From Candidatus Manganitrophaceae bacterium (GTDB taxonomy: Bacteria; Nitrospirota; Nitrospiria; SBBL01; Manganitrophaceae), in the NCBI GenBank assembly GCA_004297235.1, contig SCUR01000290.1:1-13558 (forward strand): a stretch of 13,558 nucleotides of DNA. Direction: 5' to 3'. Below, piece by piece: positions 6,849 to 13,558 of this stretch (positions are counted from its first letter, which is position 1; every line of letters begins with the position of its first letter). Position numbers and translations under genes: made by a program. Below the pieces are notes generated by a model. That model saw only the letters and a program-made list of their open reading frames with translations. It had not been told where the DNA came from and searched no databases.

Positions 6849-6872
6849 GTTCCGTTCGGATGAAGGGGCGGG

Positions 6873-7661
6873 ATGAATCCCCTCGCCGGTCCAAGAGAGA
6901 GGACGGCCCGAGAGAAGCTCTCCGTAACGATCATCACCTTGAACGAAGAGACGGAAATCGGTCGTTGTCTGGAGAGCGTGGCCTGGGCGGATGAAATCGT
7001 GGTCGTCGATTCGGGGAGCGCGGATCGAACGGTGGAGATCGCGAAGAAGTTCACCGAGCAGGTTTTTCACCACCCGTGGGAAGGGTACGCGGGACAGAAG
7101 AACTGGGCGGTCGCGCAGGCGTCGCATGAATGGATCCTCAGCATCGACGCGGATGAGCGGGTGCCGCCGGCGTTGAGGACGGAAATCGAAGCCGTGCTCG
7201 GATCGGCGTCCCCGGCGGCCGGCTACTTCATTCCAAGGAAGAATTTCTTTCTCGGCCGCTGGATTCGCCACGGGGGGTGGCATCCCGATTATGTTTTGCG
7301 GCTTTTTCAGCGGAAGCGGGGGAGGTTCATCGAGCGACGGGTGCACGAGGCGGTGTCGGTCGAGGGGCCGGCCGGCCGGTTGGAGACCCCGCTGGAACAC
7401 TATACCTACCGCTCGATGAAGGCGTATTTTGAGCGGATGGACCGCTACTCCACCCTGGCGGCGGAGGAGCTCTTCGAGCGGGGAAGGCGGGCGAACGTGT
7501 TCGATCTGGCGCTTCGCCCTTGGACGACATTTCTCAAGATGTATTTTTTACGGCTCGGTTTTTTGGACGGGGGAGACGGTTTTCTGCTGGCGCGGCTCTA
7601 CAGCCTGTATACATTTTCTAAATATGCAAAGTTGGCAAAGATGAGGGACGGGAAGCAATGA
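6873..7661 (+). CDS. Family 2 glycosyltransferase, WaaE/KdtX-like
   Basis: This is a 262-residue GT-A enzyme, start ATG 6873 with AGGGG at 6864-6868. It opens with LSVTIITLNEETEIGRCLES (16-35) and VADEIVVVDSGS-type wording (38-49), carries the metal-binding D92-A93-D94 in SIDADERVP, then GWHPDYVLRLFQR (135-147) and RRVHEAV (155-161), and ends with an aromatic, basic segment (about 216-255). Length and motifs match the LPS core beta-1,4-glucosyltransferase group (WaaE/KdtX), which glucosylates heptose I in some enterobacteria. The exact sugar here is not proven. The stop overlaps the next ATG by 4 bases (ATGA, 7658-7661), so it is probably translated together with the membrane methyltransferase. 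Confidence 0.87.
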   Translation: MNPLAGPRERTAREKLSVTIITLNEETEIGRCLESVAWADEIVVVDSGSADRTVEIAKKFTEQVFHHPWEGYAGQKNWAVAQASHEWILSIDADERVPPALRTEIEAVLGSASPAAGYFIPRKNFFLGRWIRHGGWHPDYVLRLFQRKRGRFIERRVHEAVSVEGPAGRLETPLEHYTYRSMKAYFERMDRYSTLAAEELFERGRRANVFDLALRPWTTFLKMYFLRLGFLDGGDGFLLARLYSLYTFSKYAKLAKMRDGKQ

Positions 7662-8194
7662 TCGACCTCTCAAAGTTAGTCGGAAAGAACCGGATCGTGA
7701 CGAGCCTGTTGCTGGGGATGGCTTTTTGGTTTTTCGCCCGGCCCTCCTTCGTTTCGATCGCGGCCGGCGCCCCCTTTGTCCTTCTCGGGGAGGCGATCCG
7801 GACCTGGTCGTCCGGTTACATTCGAAAGAACCAGGAGCTGGCGACCACGGGGCCGTATGCCTTCACCCGCAATCCGCTTTATTTGGGAAACGGCGTCATG
7901 GGATTCGGTTTTGTGGTCATGGGGCGGAGCGGGGTTCTTCTCGGGTTGTTTCTCTTCGCGTTCGCCTTCATTTACCGTTCGACCATCCGGCAGGAAGAGG
8001 AGCGACTTTTGGAAAAGTTCGGAGAGCGCTTCTCGGAGTATGTGAGAACGGTGCCTCGCTTTTTTCCGCATTGGCCGGGATGGCCGTCGGCGGAAGGCCG
8101 GTTCGATTGGGGCCTGGTGATGAAGCATCGAGAGCATCGGACCTGGCTCGGTATTTTGGTCGTGCTGGCGCTGATGATGATTAAAGTGAGCTAA
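7658..8194 (+). CDS. Membrane methyltransferase of the ICMT/PEMT-like family
   Basis: This is a 178-residue integral membrane protein. Hydrophobic stretches lie at about 13-48, 77-106 and 163-175. The family signature is complete: GPYAFTRNPLYLG (65-77), then RQEEERLLEKFG (111-122) and YVRTVPRFFP (128-137), which form the SAM-binding C-terminal region of isoprenylcysteine carboxyl methyltransferase-like proteins. Bacteria lack the eukaryotic CaaX substrate, and most bacterial members have unknown targets. The ATGA overlap with the GT2 gene and the position within an LPS core cluster suggest methylation of a lipid-linked or membrane-proximal acceptor, but this is inference. The C-terminal hydrophobic stretch beyond the signature may be an extra membrane segment. 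Confidence 0.85.
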   Translation: MIDLSKLVGKNRIVTSLLLGMAFWFFARPSFVSIAAGAPFVLLGEAIRTWSSGYIRKNQELATTGPYAFTRNPLYLGNGVMGFGFVVMGRSGVLLGLFLFAFAFIYRSTIRQEEERLLEKFGERFSEYVRTVPRFFPHWPGWPSAEGRFDWGLVMKHREHRTWLGILVVLALMMIKVS

Positions 8195-8202
8195 AAGGGA
8201 TA

Positions 8203-8291
8203 AACACGGGAGGGGGGAGGCGGAAAAGATGCAAAGAAAATTTTCCTTGGTTTTCCTCCCCTTCCGCCTACCGCCTCCCCCCTCCCGTGTT
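8203..8291. repeat. Perfect 21-bp GC-rich inverted repeat with 47-base loop
   Basis: Bases 8203-8223 and 8271-8291 are exact reverse complements over 21 bases. The left arm is purine-rich (contains CGGGAGGGGGGAGG) and the right arm pyrimidine-rich. The loop (8224-8270) holds shorter alternatives, such as GGCGGAA (8219-8225) with TTCCGCC (8262-8268) and the palindrome GAAAATTTTC (8236-8245). It fills the 108-base gap between the membrane methyltransferase and the next glycosyltransferase. It is not followed by a T-run and ends 11 bases before the next ATG. It differs in sequence from the repeats at 1798 and 4506. Confidence 0.85.
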
Positions 8292-8302
8292 CTGGACTTA
8301 AA

Positions 8303-9397
8303 ATGAGAATACTACACACCGAAGCGTCGCTCGCCTGGGGAGGACAGGAGATCCGCATCCTGACCGAGGCGAAGGGGTTTGTGCGGCGGGGCCACACGGT
8401 CGTGATTGCGGCGTCCCCCGACAGCCTTCTCTATGCGCGCGCAGGGGAGGCCGGTCTTCCGACCGAGGCGGTCTCGATGCAAAAGCGCGGTTACCCCGCC
8501 GCGGTGAAGACCCTTCTGCGGGTGATCGCAAAACATCAGATCGATGTCGTCCATACGCACAGCTCGCGCGACAGCTGGCTCGGCCTTTTTGCGGCCCGCT
8601 TTTCGGGGCGGCGCCCCCGGCTGATCCGAACCCGGCATCTTTCCACGCCGATCGGGAAGAATCGGTTGTCGCGCTGGCTTTATGCGCGTCCGGATTGGAT
8701 CATCACGACCGGAGAGGCGACGCGCCGCCGTCTTGTCGAGGAGAGCGGACTTTCGTCCGAGCGGATCATTTCGATCCCCACCGGAATCGATCTCGATCAT
8801 TTTCAGCCGGCGCCGTGCGGGCTGCATCCGACGGGGGTCGATGCGCCTCCGGCCGTCGGCATGATCGCCTTTTTGAGAGATTGGAAGGGGCACACCTATT
8901 TTATCGACGCGGCCAGAGAGGTTCTCAGAAAGATCCCGGAGGCGACCTTTTACATCGTCGGCGATGGGCCCGAGGAGGCGCGGCTGAAGGCGTTGCTGGA
9001 TCGGATTGATTTGACCGCACGCGTCCAGATGCTCGGCTATCAGGCCGATGTGCGCGCGATCTTGGGCCGCCTCGACATCGTCGTCCTCACCTCTTACGCA
9101 AACGAGGGGGTTCCGCAGTCGCTGCTTCAGGCGATGGCGATGGGAAAGCCGGTGATCGGGACGGCCGTCGGCGGGATTCCGGAGGTGATCGAGGACGGCG
9201 TGAACGGCTATTTGATTCCGCCTCGGGATGCGGATTCCTGCGCCGAGAGGATCGTCGAGCTGGTTCGGCAGCCGGTCCGCCGGGCCGAGATGGGAAAGGC
9301 GGGCCGCGCCCGGGTCGAAAAGGAGTTTAGCTTCGACCGGATGCTCGACCAGGTCGAGGCGGTCTACCGCGCGGCGTTGGAGCGACGCGGGCGATGA
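8303..9397 (+). CDS. Family 4 glycosyltransferase
   Basis: This is a 364-residue GT-B retaining glycosyltransferase, cytoplasmic or at the membrane surface. The start ATG 8303 has only a weak GGA (8294-8296) upstream and lies just past a strong hairpin. N-terminal domain: MRILHTEASLAWGGQE with the GG loop at 13-14, VVHTHSSRDSWLG (82-94) and SIPTGIDLDHF (157-167). C-terminal domain: FLRDWKGH (190-197), FYIVGDGPE (216-224), and the nucleotide-sugar site EGVPQSLLQAMAMGKPVI (268-285), where the second E of the usual EX7E is Q276, a common variant. Donor and acceptor are not predictable. The TGA overlaps the next ATG by 4 bases (9394-9397), coupling it to the WaaQ-like gene. Confidence 0.88.
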   Translation: MRILHTEASLAWGGQEIRILTEAKGFVRRGHTVVIAASPDSLLYARAGEAGLPTEAVSMQKRGYPAAVKTLLRVIAKHQIDVVHTHSSRDSWLGLFAARFSGRRPRLIRTRHLSTPIGKNRLSRWLYARPDWIITTGEATRRRLVEESGLSSERIISIPTGIDLDHFQPAPCGLHPTGVDAPPAVGMIAFLRDWKGHTYFIDAAREVLRKIPEATFYIVGDGPEEARLKALLDRIDLTARVQMLGYQADVRAILGRLDIVVLTSYANEGVPQSLLQAMAMGKPVIGTAVGGIPEVIEDGVNGYLIPPRDADSCAERIVELVRQPVRRAEMGKAGRARVEKEFSFDRMLDQVEAVYRAALERRGR

Positions 9398-10548
9398 TCG
9401 GCGTCGAGCCGGAGGGGGTCCGGAGCATTTTGATCATGCTCTTCCGACAGATCGGCGATCTGCTCCTCGCCACCCCGACGATTCGCGCCTTCAAGGAGGC
9501 TTTTCCCGCGGCTTCCCTGTCGGTGGCGGTGTTCAAAGAGTCGGCGCCGATTCTGGAGGGAAATCCGTTCATCGATCGGATCATCGTGGTCGACCCGAAA
9601 TGGAAAGCGCTTCCCGCGATGGAACGGTTTCGGCGGGAACGGGCGGTTTTGAAGGAGATCCGGTCGGCCAAGGTCGATCTCTCGGTCAACCTGACGACGG
9701 GCGACCGCGGCCTTTTCCTCTCGCTCTACTCCGGCGCCCGAGATCGGGTGGGGCTTCTCCCGACGCAGCGGCGCGCTCGGTTGATGCGGATGATTTACAA
9801 CCATCCCTACCGGACTCCGAACCCGCACACCCACATGGTGGAGCGGCATCTGGAGGCGATCCGCTCCCTCGGGTATGAGCCGTTGCGAAAGCGGCCGGAG
9901 GTTTTCTTCTCGAAAGAGGAGGAGGACCGGGTGGTGTCGCTCCTGATCGAACAAGGTTGGTCGGAGCGGCGCCGAGAGGAAGGTCGACCCCTCGTGCAAA
10001 TTCATCCGGTGTCGCGGTGGATCTTCAAATGCTGGCAAGACGAGGATGTGGCGGCCGTGATCGATTATTTGATCGGTGAGCGGGGAGCGGATGTGGTGTT
10101 GAGCGGAGGGTCGTCCCCCGTGGAGCGGCAGAAGTGCGACCGCATTCTCTCCTTGGTCCGGCATCGTCCCATCAGTCTCGTCGGGAAGACGAACCTTCGG
10201 GAGCTGGCGGCCCTCTCCCGCCGGGCCGACCTCTTCTTCGGCGTCGATAGTGCGCCGATGCACATCGCCGCCGCAATGGAAACGCCGGTGATCGCCCTCT
10301 TCGGCCCCTCGGTGGCGGAGCTCTGGCGGCCGTGGGGGGAGGGACATACGACCCTCACGAAGGATTTTTCGTGTGTTCCTTGCAGCCAGGACGGCTGCGG
10401 CGGAAGCAAGCGGAGCCGCTGCCTCGAAGAGATGACGCCGAAGGAAGTGATTCGAGAGATCGACCGCTGTCTCTTCGATCTGAACGCGGTTCGATCTCAG
10501 CCGAGCCTGATTCGCCTGCTGCCGGCGGTATCACAAAGAGAAAAATGA
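9394..10548 (+). CDS. waaQ: Heptosyltransferase III-like (WaaQ-like) GT9 glycosyltransferase
   Basis: WaaQ adds a branch heptose to heptose II of the core. The 384-residue frame starts at ATG 9394, overlapping the previous stop. GT9 features are ILIMLFRQIGDLLLATPTI (12-30), VDLSVNLTTGDRG (94-106), VDSAPMHIAAAMETPVIALF (284-303) and FGPS (303-306). Two stretches point to the WaaQ branch rather than WaaC or WaaF: IHPVSRWIFKCWQ (203-215) and SCVPCSQDGCGGSKRSRC (326-343). The cysteines (327, 330, 335, 343) keep the C-x2-C-x4-C start of the other two GT9 proteins but with a longer last gap (x7). An extension of about 20 residues follows the fold. Heptose as donor is inferred from similarity; another sugar is possible. 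Confidence 0.83.
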   Translation: MIGVEPEGVRSILIMLFRQIGDLLLATPTIRAFKEAFPAASLSVAVFKESAPILEGNPFIDRIIVVDPKWKALPAMERFRRERAVLKEIRSAKVDLSVNLTTGDRGLFLSLYSGARDRVGLLPTQRRARLMRMIYNHPYRTPNPHTHMVERHLEAIRSLGYEPLRKRPEVFFSKEEEDRVVSLLIEQGWSERRREEGRPLVQIHPVSRWIFKCWQDEDVAAVIDYLIGERGADVVLSGGSSPVERQKCDRILSLVRHRPISLVGKTNLRELAALSRRADLFFGVDSAPMHIAAAMETPVIALFGPSVAELWRPWGEGHTTLTKDFSCVPCSQDGCGGSKRSRCLEEMTPKEVIREIDRCLFDLNAVRSQPSLIRLLPAVSQREK

Positions 10549-10564
10549 GAACGAGGATGCAAGC

Positions 10565-11608
10565 GTGAAAATACTCATCGTCGGCCCCGAGTTCCATGAG
10601 AAGGGTGGACGTTTTCAAAGCGACATCGCCTGGTCGTTCCATCGCGCGCTCGAAAAGCGGGGGCTCGCCGGCGGCTTCTTCGCTTATAAGAAACGAAGCC
10701 TGCTCTCGTTCATCGAGAAGAACAACGGACTTCGGGAGTGGTGGCATCGGCGGATGAACCGGAAGCTGATCGATCGGGTCAAAGCCGAGCGCCCCGATCT
10801 GATGATTGTTTTTAAAGGAGGGTCGGTCGAGGCAGAGGCGTTATGGGAGATCCGTCGATCGACGCGGACGGTGATCATGAACGTTTTTCCCGACAATCCC
10901 CTCTACATGATGCCGTTTAAGAACATCGAGCCGTATCATTTCTTTTTCATCAAAGACTCCTATGCGTTGAAGGCGTTGTCCAAAATCGGTTTTCAGAATG
11001 TCCACTATCTTCCCCACGCGGCCGATCCGGAGGTTTGCCGGCCGGTCGCGTTGACGCCGGAGGAGCAGAAGCAATGGGGGAGCGATCTCTCCCTCATTGG
11101 ATCGCTTTATCCTTATCGCGGATTCCTGATGCGGGAGATGGAGGCGTTTGACCTGAAGATCTGGGGAAAGGGATGGTCGTCGCTTCCCTCCGACGATCCG
11201 ATCCGGCGGCGCTTCCAGGGCCGAAGTGTCTGGGGGGAGGAGAAGACGAAGGTGATCTGCGGGTCGAAGATTTCGCTGAACCCCCATCACCCCCTCAATG
11301 ACATCACCGGGATCAACGACCGGACGTTTGACATCGCCGCCTGCGGCGGATTTCAGCTGCTCGATCGAAAGGCCGACCTGGAGAAACACTTCAAAATCGG
11401 CGAGGAGGTGGTCACCTACGGCGATAAAAAGGAGCTGATCGACCTGATCCAATACTATCTCCGTCATGACGAGGAGCGCCGAAAGATCGCCGAAAACGCC
11501 TATCGCCGCATCTTAAAGGAGCATACCGTCGAACACCGGGTCGATGAGATCCTCTCGATCTATTCAACCGGGGGCAGTGGACCTTCCGGCGGGGCGCGTC
11601 ATGGCTAA
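10565..11608 (+). CDS. CgeB-type glycosyltransferase, second copy
   Basis: This is a 347-residue protein starting with GTG 10565, 8 bases after GAGG (10553-10556). MKILIVGPEF is a typical first strand, and GGRFQSD (14-20) follows. The middle has IMNVFPDNPLYMMP (104-117), FFIKDSYALKALSKIG (127-142) and YLPHAADPEV (148-157). The C-terminal CgeB-like part contains SLIGSLYPYRG (176-186), LKIWGKGW (197-204), SLNPHHPLNDITGINDRTFD (237-256), ACGGFQLLD (259-267) and a YRRILKEHTVEHRV tail (313-326). It matches the same family as the 5780-6769 protein but differs widely in sequence, so the two probably transfer to different positions. The sugar is unknown. Its stop lies 8 bases inside the next gene. 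Confidence 0.82.
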   Translation: MKILIVGPEFHEKGGRFQSDIAWSFHRALEKRGLAGGFFAYKKRSLLSFIEKNNGLREWWHRRMNRKLIDRVKAERPDLMIVFKGGSVEAEALWEIRRSTRTVIMNVFPDNPLYMMPFKNIEPYHFFFIKDSYALKALSKIGFQNVHYLPHAADPEVCRPVALTPEEQKQWGSDLSLIGSLYPYRGFLMREMEAFDLKIWGKGWSSLPSDDPIRRRFQGRSVWGEEKTKVICGSKISLNPHHPLNDITGINDRTFDIAACGGFQLLDRKADLEKHFKIGEEVVTYGDKKELIDLIQYYLRHDEERRKIAENAYRRILKEHTVEHRVDEILSIYSTGGSGPSGGARHG

Positions 11609-12761
11609 TCGTCCGCCCGTGACCGTGCTCCATCTGATCTCGCGGCTTCCGCCCGGCGGGGTGGAGAACCAGTTGCGAAAGGTGGTCCGTCTCTATGATC
11701 GGCGGCGGTTTCGGCCGATCGTCTGCTGCCTGAAGGAAAAAGGAGAGGTCGGGGAGGCGATCGAGCGGGACGGCACGCCGGTGGTGGTCTTGAATCGAAT
11801 GCAGGGACACCCCTTCGACGTTCGGCTTGTTTTCCTCCTCCGGCGCTTGATGAAAGAGCACCGGGTTACGATTGTCCGGACGCATCAATTTCACGCGAAC
11901 CTCTACGGCCGGATCGCGGCGATCTGGGCCGGCGTCCCGATCCTCCTTCCTTCATTCCACAACACTTACGCCCGGAGGAAGCGGCATCGCTCCCTGCTGA
12001 ATTGGCTGTTGGCCCGGTGGACCGACCGGCTGATCACGGTATCTGAGGCGGTAAAGCGCGATCTGGTCCGGTACGATCATCTGCCTGAAGGGAAAATCAA
12101 AGTCGTCCACAACGGCTGCGATATCGATCGCTTCATGAAGCCGTCTTTGAAAAACGATCTCCGCGCGGCGTGGAAGATTCCCTCTGACGCGCCGGTGATC
12201 GGCACCGTCGGACGACTGGCCAAGGAGAAGGGACAGACAATTCTGATTCAAGCCGTGTCGCTCCTTCGATCCGATTTTCCCAATCTTCGCATTCTCCTCG
12301 TCGGGGAGGGGCCGGAACGGGAGACACTGGAAAAAGAAGCCGCCCGATTGGGTCTGGGGGACCGGGTCCTCTTTACCGGATTACAGCGGGAAATTCCCGC
12401 TTTCCTTGCGCTGATGGACCTCTTTGCCTTCCCATCGCTCAACGAGGGATTTCCGAATGCCTTGCTGGAGGCGATGGCGGCCGGAAAGCCGGTGATTGCC
12501 TCGGATATTCCCGAGAATGCCGAAATCCTCTCGTCGGAGAAGATCGGTCTGCGGGTTCCTCCGAACGATGCGAAGACCCTTGCAGAACAGATTCGCTTTC
12601 TCTTGAAGTCCCCCGATGAGGCCCGGGCGATGGGAAAGCGAGCGCAAGAATGGGTCGCTTCCCGGTTTACCGACACGAAGATGATGGAGGAGATTCAGGG
12701 ACTTTATAAATCGCTTCTTCTGGAGAAGAAAATCTGGAGAGACGAGGATGGCGAAGCATGA
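11601..12761 (+). CDS. Family 4 glycosyltransferase
   Basis: This is a 386-residue GT-B enzyme. The frame is open to an upstream ATG at 11544, but that part lies within the CgeB-type gene and is not family-like. ATG 11601, behind GGCGGGG, overlaps the previous stop by 8 bases and begins at the first strand (VTVLHLISRLPPGGVE). Visible motifs are THQFHANLYGRIAA (94-107), SFHNTYARRKRHR (118-130), ITVSEAV (145-151), VVHNGCDIDRF (168-178), GTVGRLAKEKGQ (201-212), LLVGEGPE (232-239) and a full EX7E site, NEGFPNALLEAMAAGKPVIA (281-300, E282 and E290). Substrates are unknown. The TGA overlaps the next ATG by 4 bases, so it is coupled to the WaaG-like gene. Confidence 0.9.
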   Translation: MANRPPVTVLHLISRLPPGGVENQLRKVVRLYDRRRFRPIVCCLKEKGEVGEAIERDGTPVVVLNRMQGHPFDVRLVFLLRRLMKEHRVTIVRTHQFHANLYGRIAAIWAGVPILLPSFHNTYARRKRHRSLLNWLLARWTDRLITVSEAVKRDLVRYDHLPEGKIKVVHNGCDIDRFMKPSLKNDLRAAWKIPSDAPVIGTVGRLAKEKGQTILIQAVSLLRSDFPNLRILLVGEGPERETLEKEAARLGLGDRVLFTGLQREIPAFLALMDLFAFPSLNEGFPNALLEAMAAGKPVIASDIPENAEILSSEKIGLRVPPNDAKTLAEQIRFLLKSPDEARAMGKRAQEWVASRFTDTKMMEEIQGLYKSLLLEKKIWRDEDGEA

Positions 12762-13558
12762 AGATCGCGTTCATCCGAAAGACTTACCGCTTCCACGGCG
12801 GCGCGGAGCAGCATCTCACCCAGTTGATGATCGATCTTCAGAAAGCGGGCCACGAGGTCCATCTCCTCGCTCATCAATGGACAGGAGGACGGCTGGCGGG
12901 GATCACTTTCCATCGGGTGCCGATGATCGGCGGACTCTCTTTTCTAAAGGTCTTAAGCTTCGCTTGGTTCGCCAAGCGGCGGCTGCGCGGTCATCAATTT
13001 GATATCGTTCAAAGCCTCGACAAAACGGTCTCGCAAGATATCTACTGGGCCGAGGATGGCTGCCACCGCGCTTGGCTCGCCGCGCGGGAGAATCTGCTCT
13101 CCCCCTTCAAGCGATGGCTGGTCTCTCTGAATCCCCTCCACTGGTTGATCCTCCGTATTGAATCTCTTATCTTTAAAAAGGGAAATTATAAGAAAATTGT
13201 CGCGATTTCCAAGCAGGTCAAGGAGGAGGTCGTTTCGATCTATCGGATCGACCGTAACGACGTGGCGGTGATTTACAACGGCGTCGATCTGGAACGATTC
13301 CATCCGAAAAAGCGTGAGCAATTCCGGACGGCCGTCCGGGAGAGACATCAGATCGGGGAGTCGCCGTTTCTCCTCCTCTTCGTCGGATCGGGATTCGAGC
13401 GAAAGGGGCTGCGCTGTGTGATCGAGGCCCTTGGGGTGCTGAAAGAGCTGGAGATCGTTCTGCTCGTTCTCGGAAGGGGCGCGTCGGCCGGCTATCTGCG
13501 GCGGGCTGAGGAATTGGGGGTAGCGGCGTCGGTCCGATTTTTGGGACCGCAGCCTCGC
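12758..13558 (+). CDS. waaG: WaaG-like core glycosyltransferase (GT4), 3' end beyond the window
   Basis: From ATG 12758 the frame stays open through the last base (267 codons, no stop), so the C-terminal third is missing. WaaG adds the first glucose to heptose II of the core. Similarity to WaaG is seen in MKIAFIRKTYRFHGGAEQHL (1-20), GHEVHLLAHQW (31-41), the acidic and aromatic stretch YWAEDGCHRAWL (96-107), VAISKQVKEE (148-157), VIYNGVDLERFHP (171-183) and LLFVGSGFERKGLRCVIEAL (206-225), which closely parallels the VGSDFGRKG segment of WaaG. The EX7E donor site lies past the edge and cannot be checked. Other GT4 core enzymes are possible, so the symbol is probable rather than certain. Confidence 0.8.
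   Translation, partial: MKIAFIRKTYRFHGGAEQHLTQLMIDLQKAGHEVHLLAHQWTGGRLAGITFHRVPMIGGLSFLKVLSFAWFAKRRLRGHQFDIVQSLDKTVSQDIYWAEDGCHRAWLAARENLLSPFKRWLVSLNPLHWLILRIESLIFKKGNYKKIVAISKQVKEEVVSIYRIDRNDVAVIYNGVDLERFHPKKREQFRTAVRERHQIGESPFLLLFVGSGFERKGLRCVIEALGVLKELEIVLLVLGRGASAGYLRRAEELGVAASVRFLGPQPR

Noticed and set aside
7658..8194. True protein prenyl-cysteine methyltransferase
   Set aside because: The family fold is clear, but bacteria lack the CaaX prenylation pathway and nothing nearby suggests a prenylated substrate, so only the family is given.
1..13558. Mobile element, CRISPR array, tRNA or defence system
   Set aside because: No transposase, integrase, direct-repeat array with spacers, tRNA-like fold or defence gene was recognised. 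All gaps are short and all genes fit envelope glycan assembly.

Overview
This window is a one-directional (+ strand) lipopolysaccharide assembly locus from a Gram-negative bacterium. It holds 13 genes, with both ends cut inside genes. The DNA is GC-rich, several starts are TTG or GTG, and many genes overlap by 4 to 8 bases, which suggests tight translational coupling. Presence of lipid A and heptose-core genes makes a diderm certain. A Nitrospirota- or deltaproteobacteria-like source is my guess from overall gene style and the short GCGGAAT-type intergenic repeats. It is not proven by the sequence.

Region 1 (1-4528) covers lipid A completion and the inner core: lpxK (5' end missing), an LpxL/HtrB-family acyltransferase, a fused heptosyltransferase II plus heptose-bisphosphate phosphatase (WaaF-GmhB, TTG start), and heptosyltransferase I (WaaC). 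Together these finish lipid A (4'-phosphate, secondary acyl chain), supply one step of ADP-heptose synthesis and add the first two heptoses.

Region 2 (4529-5706) holds a 56-residue Trm112/YcaR-like zinc-finger protein, a 214-base gap containing the only convincing promoter of the window (TTGATC, 17 bases, TATAGT at 4915-4943), and a class I SAM-dependent methyltransferase of unknown substrate.

Region 3 (5780-13558) is outer-core or glycan decoration: a CgeB-type glycosyltransferase, a GT2 enzyme resembling WaaE/KdtX, a membrane ICMT-family methyltransferase, a GT4 glycosyltransferase, a GT9 enzyme resembling WaaQ (heptosyltransferase III), a second CgeB-type enzyme, another GT4, and a WaaG-like GT4 cut by the window end. 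In total there are nine proteins with glycosyltransferase domains and two methyltransferases, so the product is probably a heptose-containing core oligosaccharide carrying methyl groups.

Three gaps inside the run contain long inverted repeats (1798-1887, 4506-4594, 8203-8291). Two of them share GCGGAAT/GCGGATT-type units and encode the last residues of the upstream protein. No tRNA, rRNA, CRISPR array, transposase or integrase was seen, and no stretch over 300 bases lacks a gene. The most noteworthy points are the WaaF-GmhB fusion, the Trm112-like gene next to a methyltransferase gene, the paired methyltransferases in a core cluster, and the hairpin repeats that extend coding sequences.
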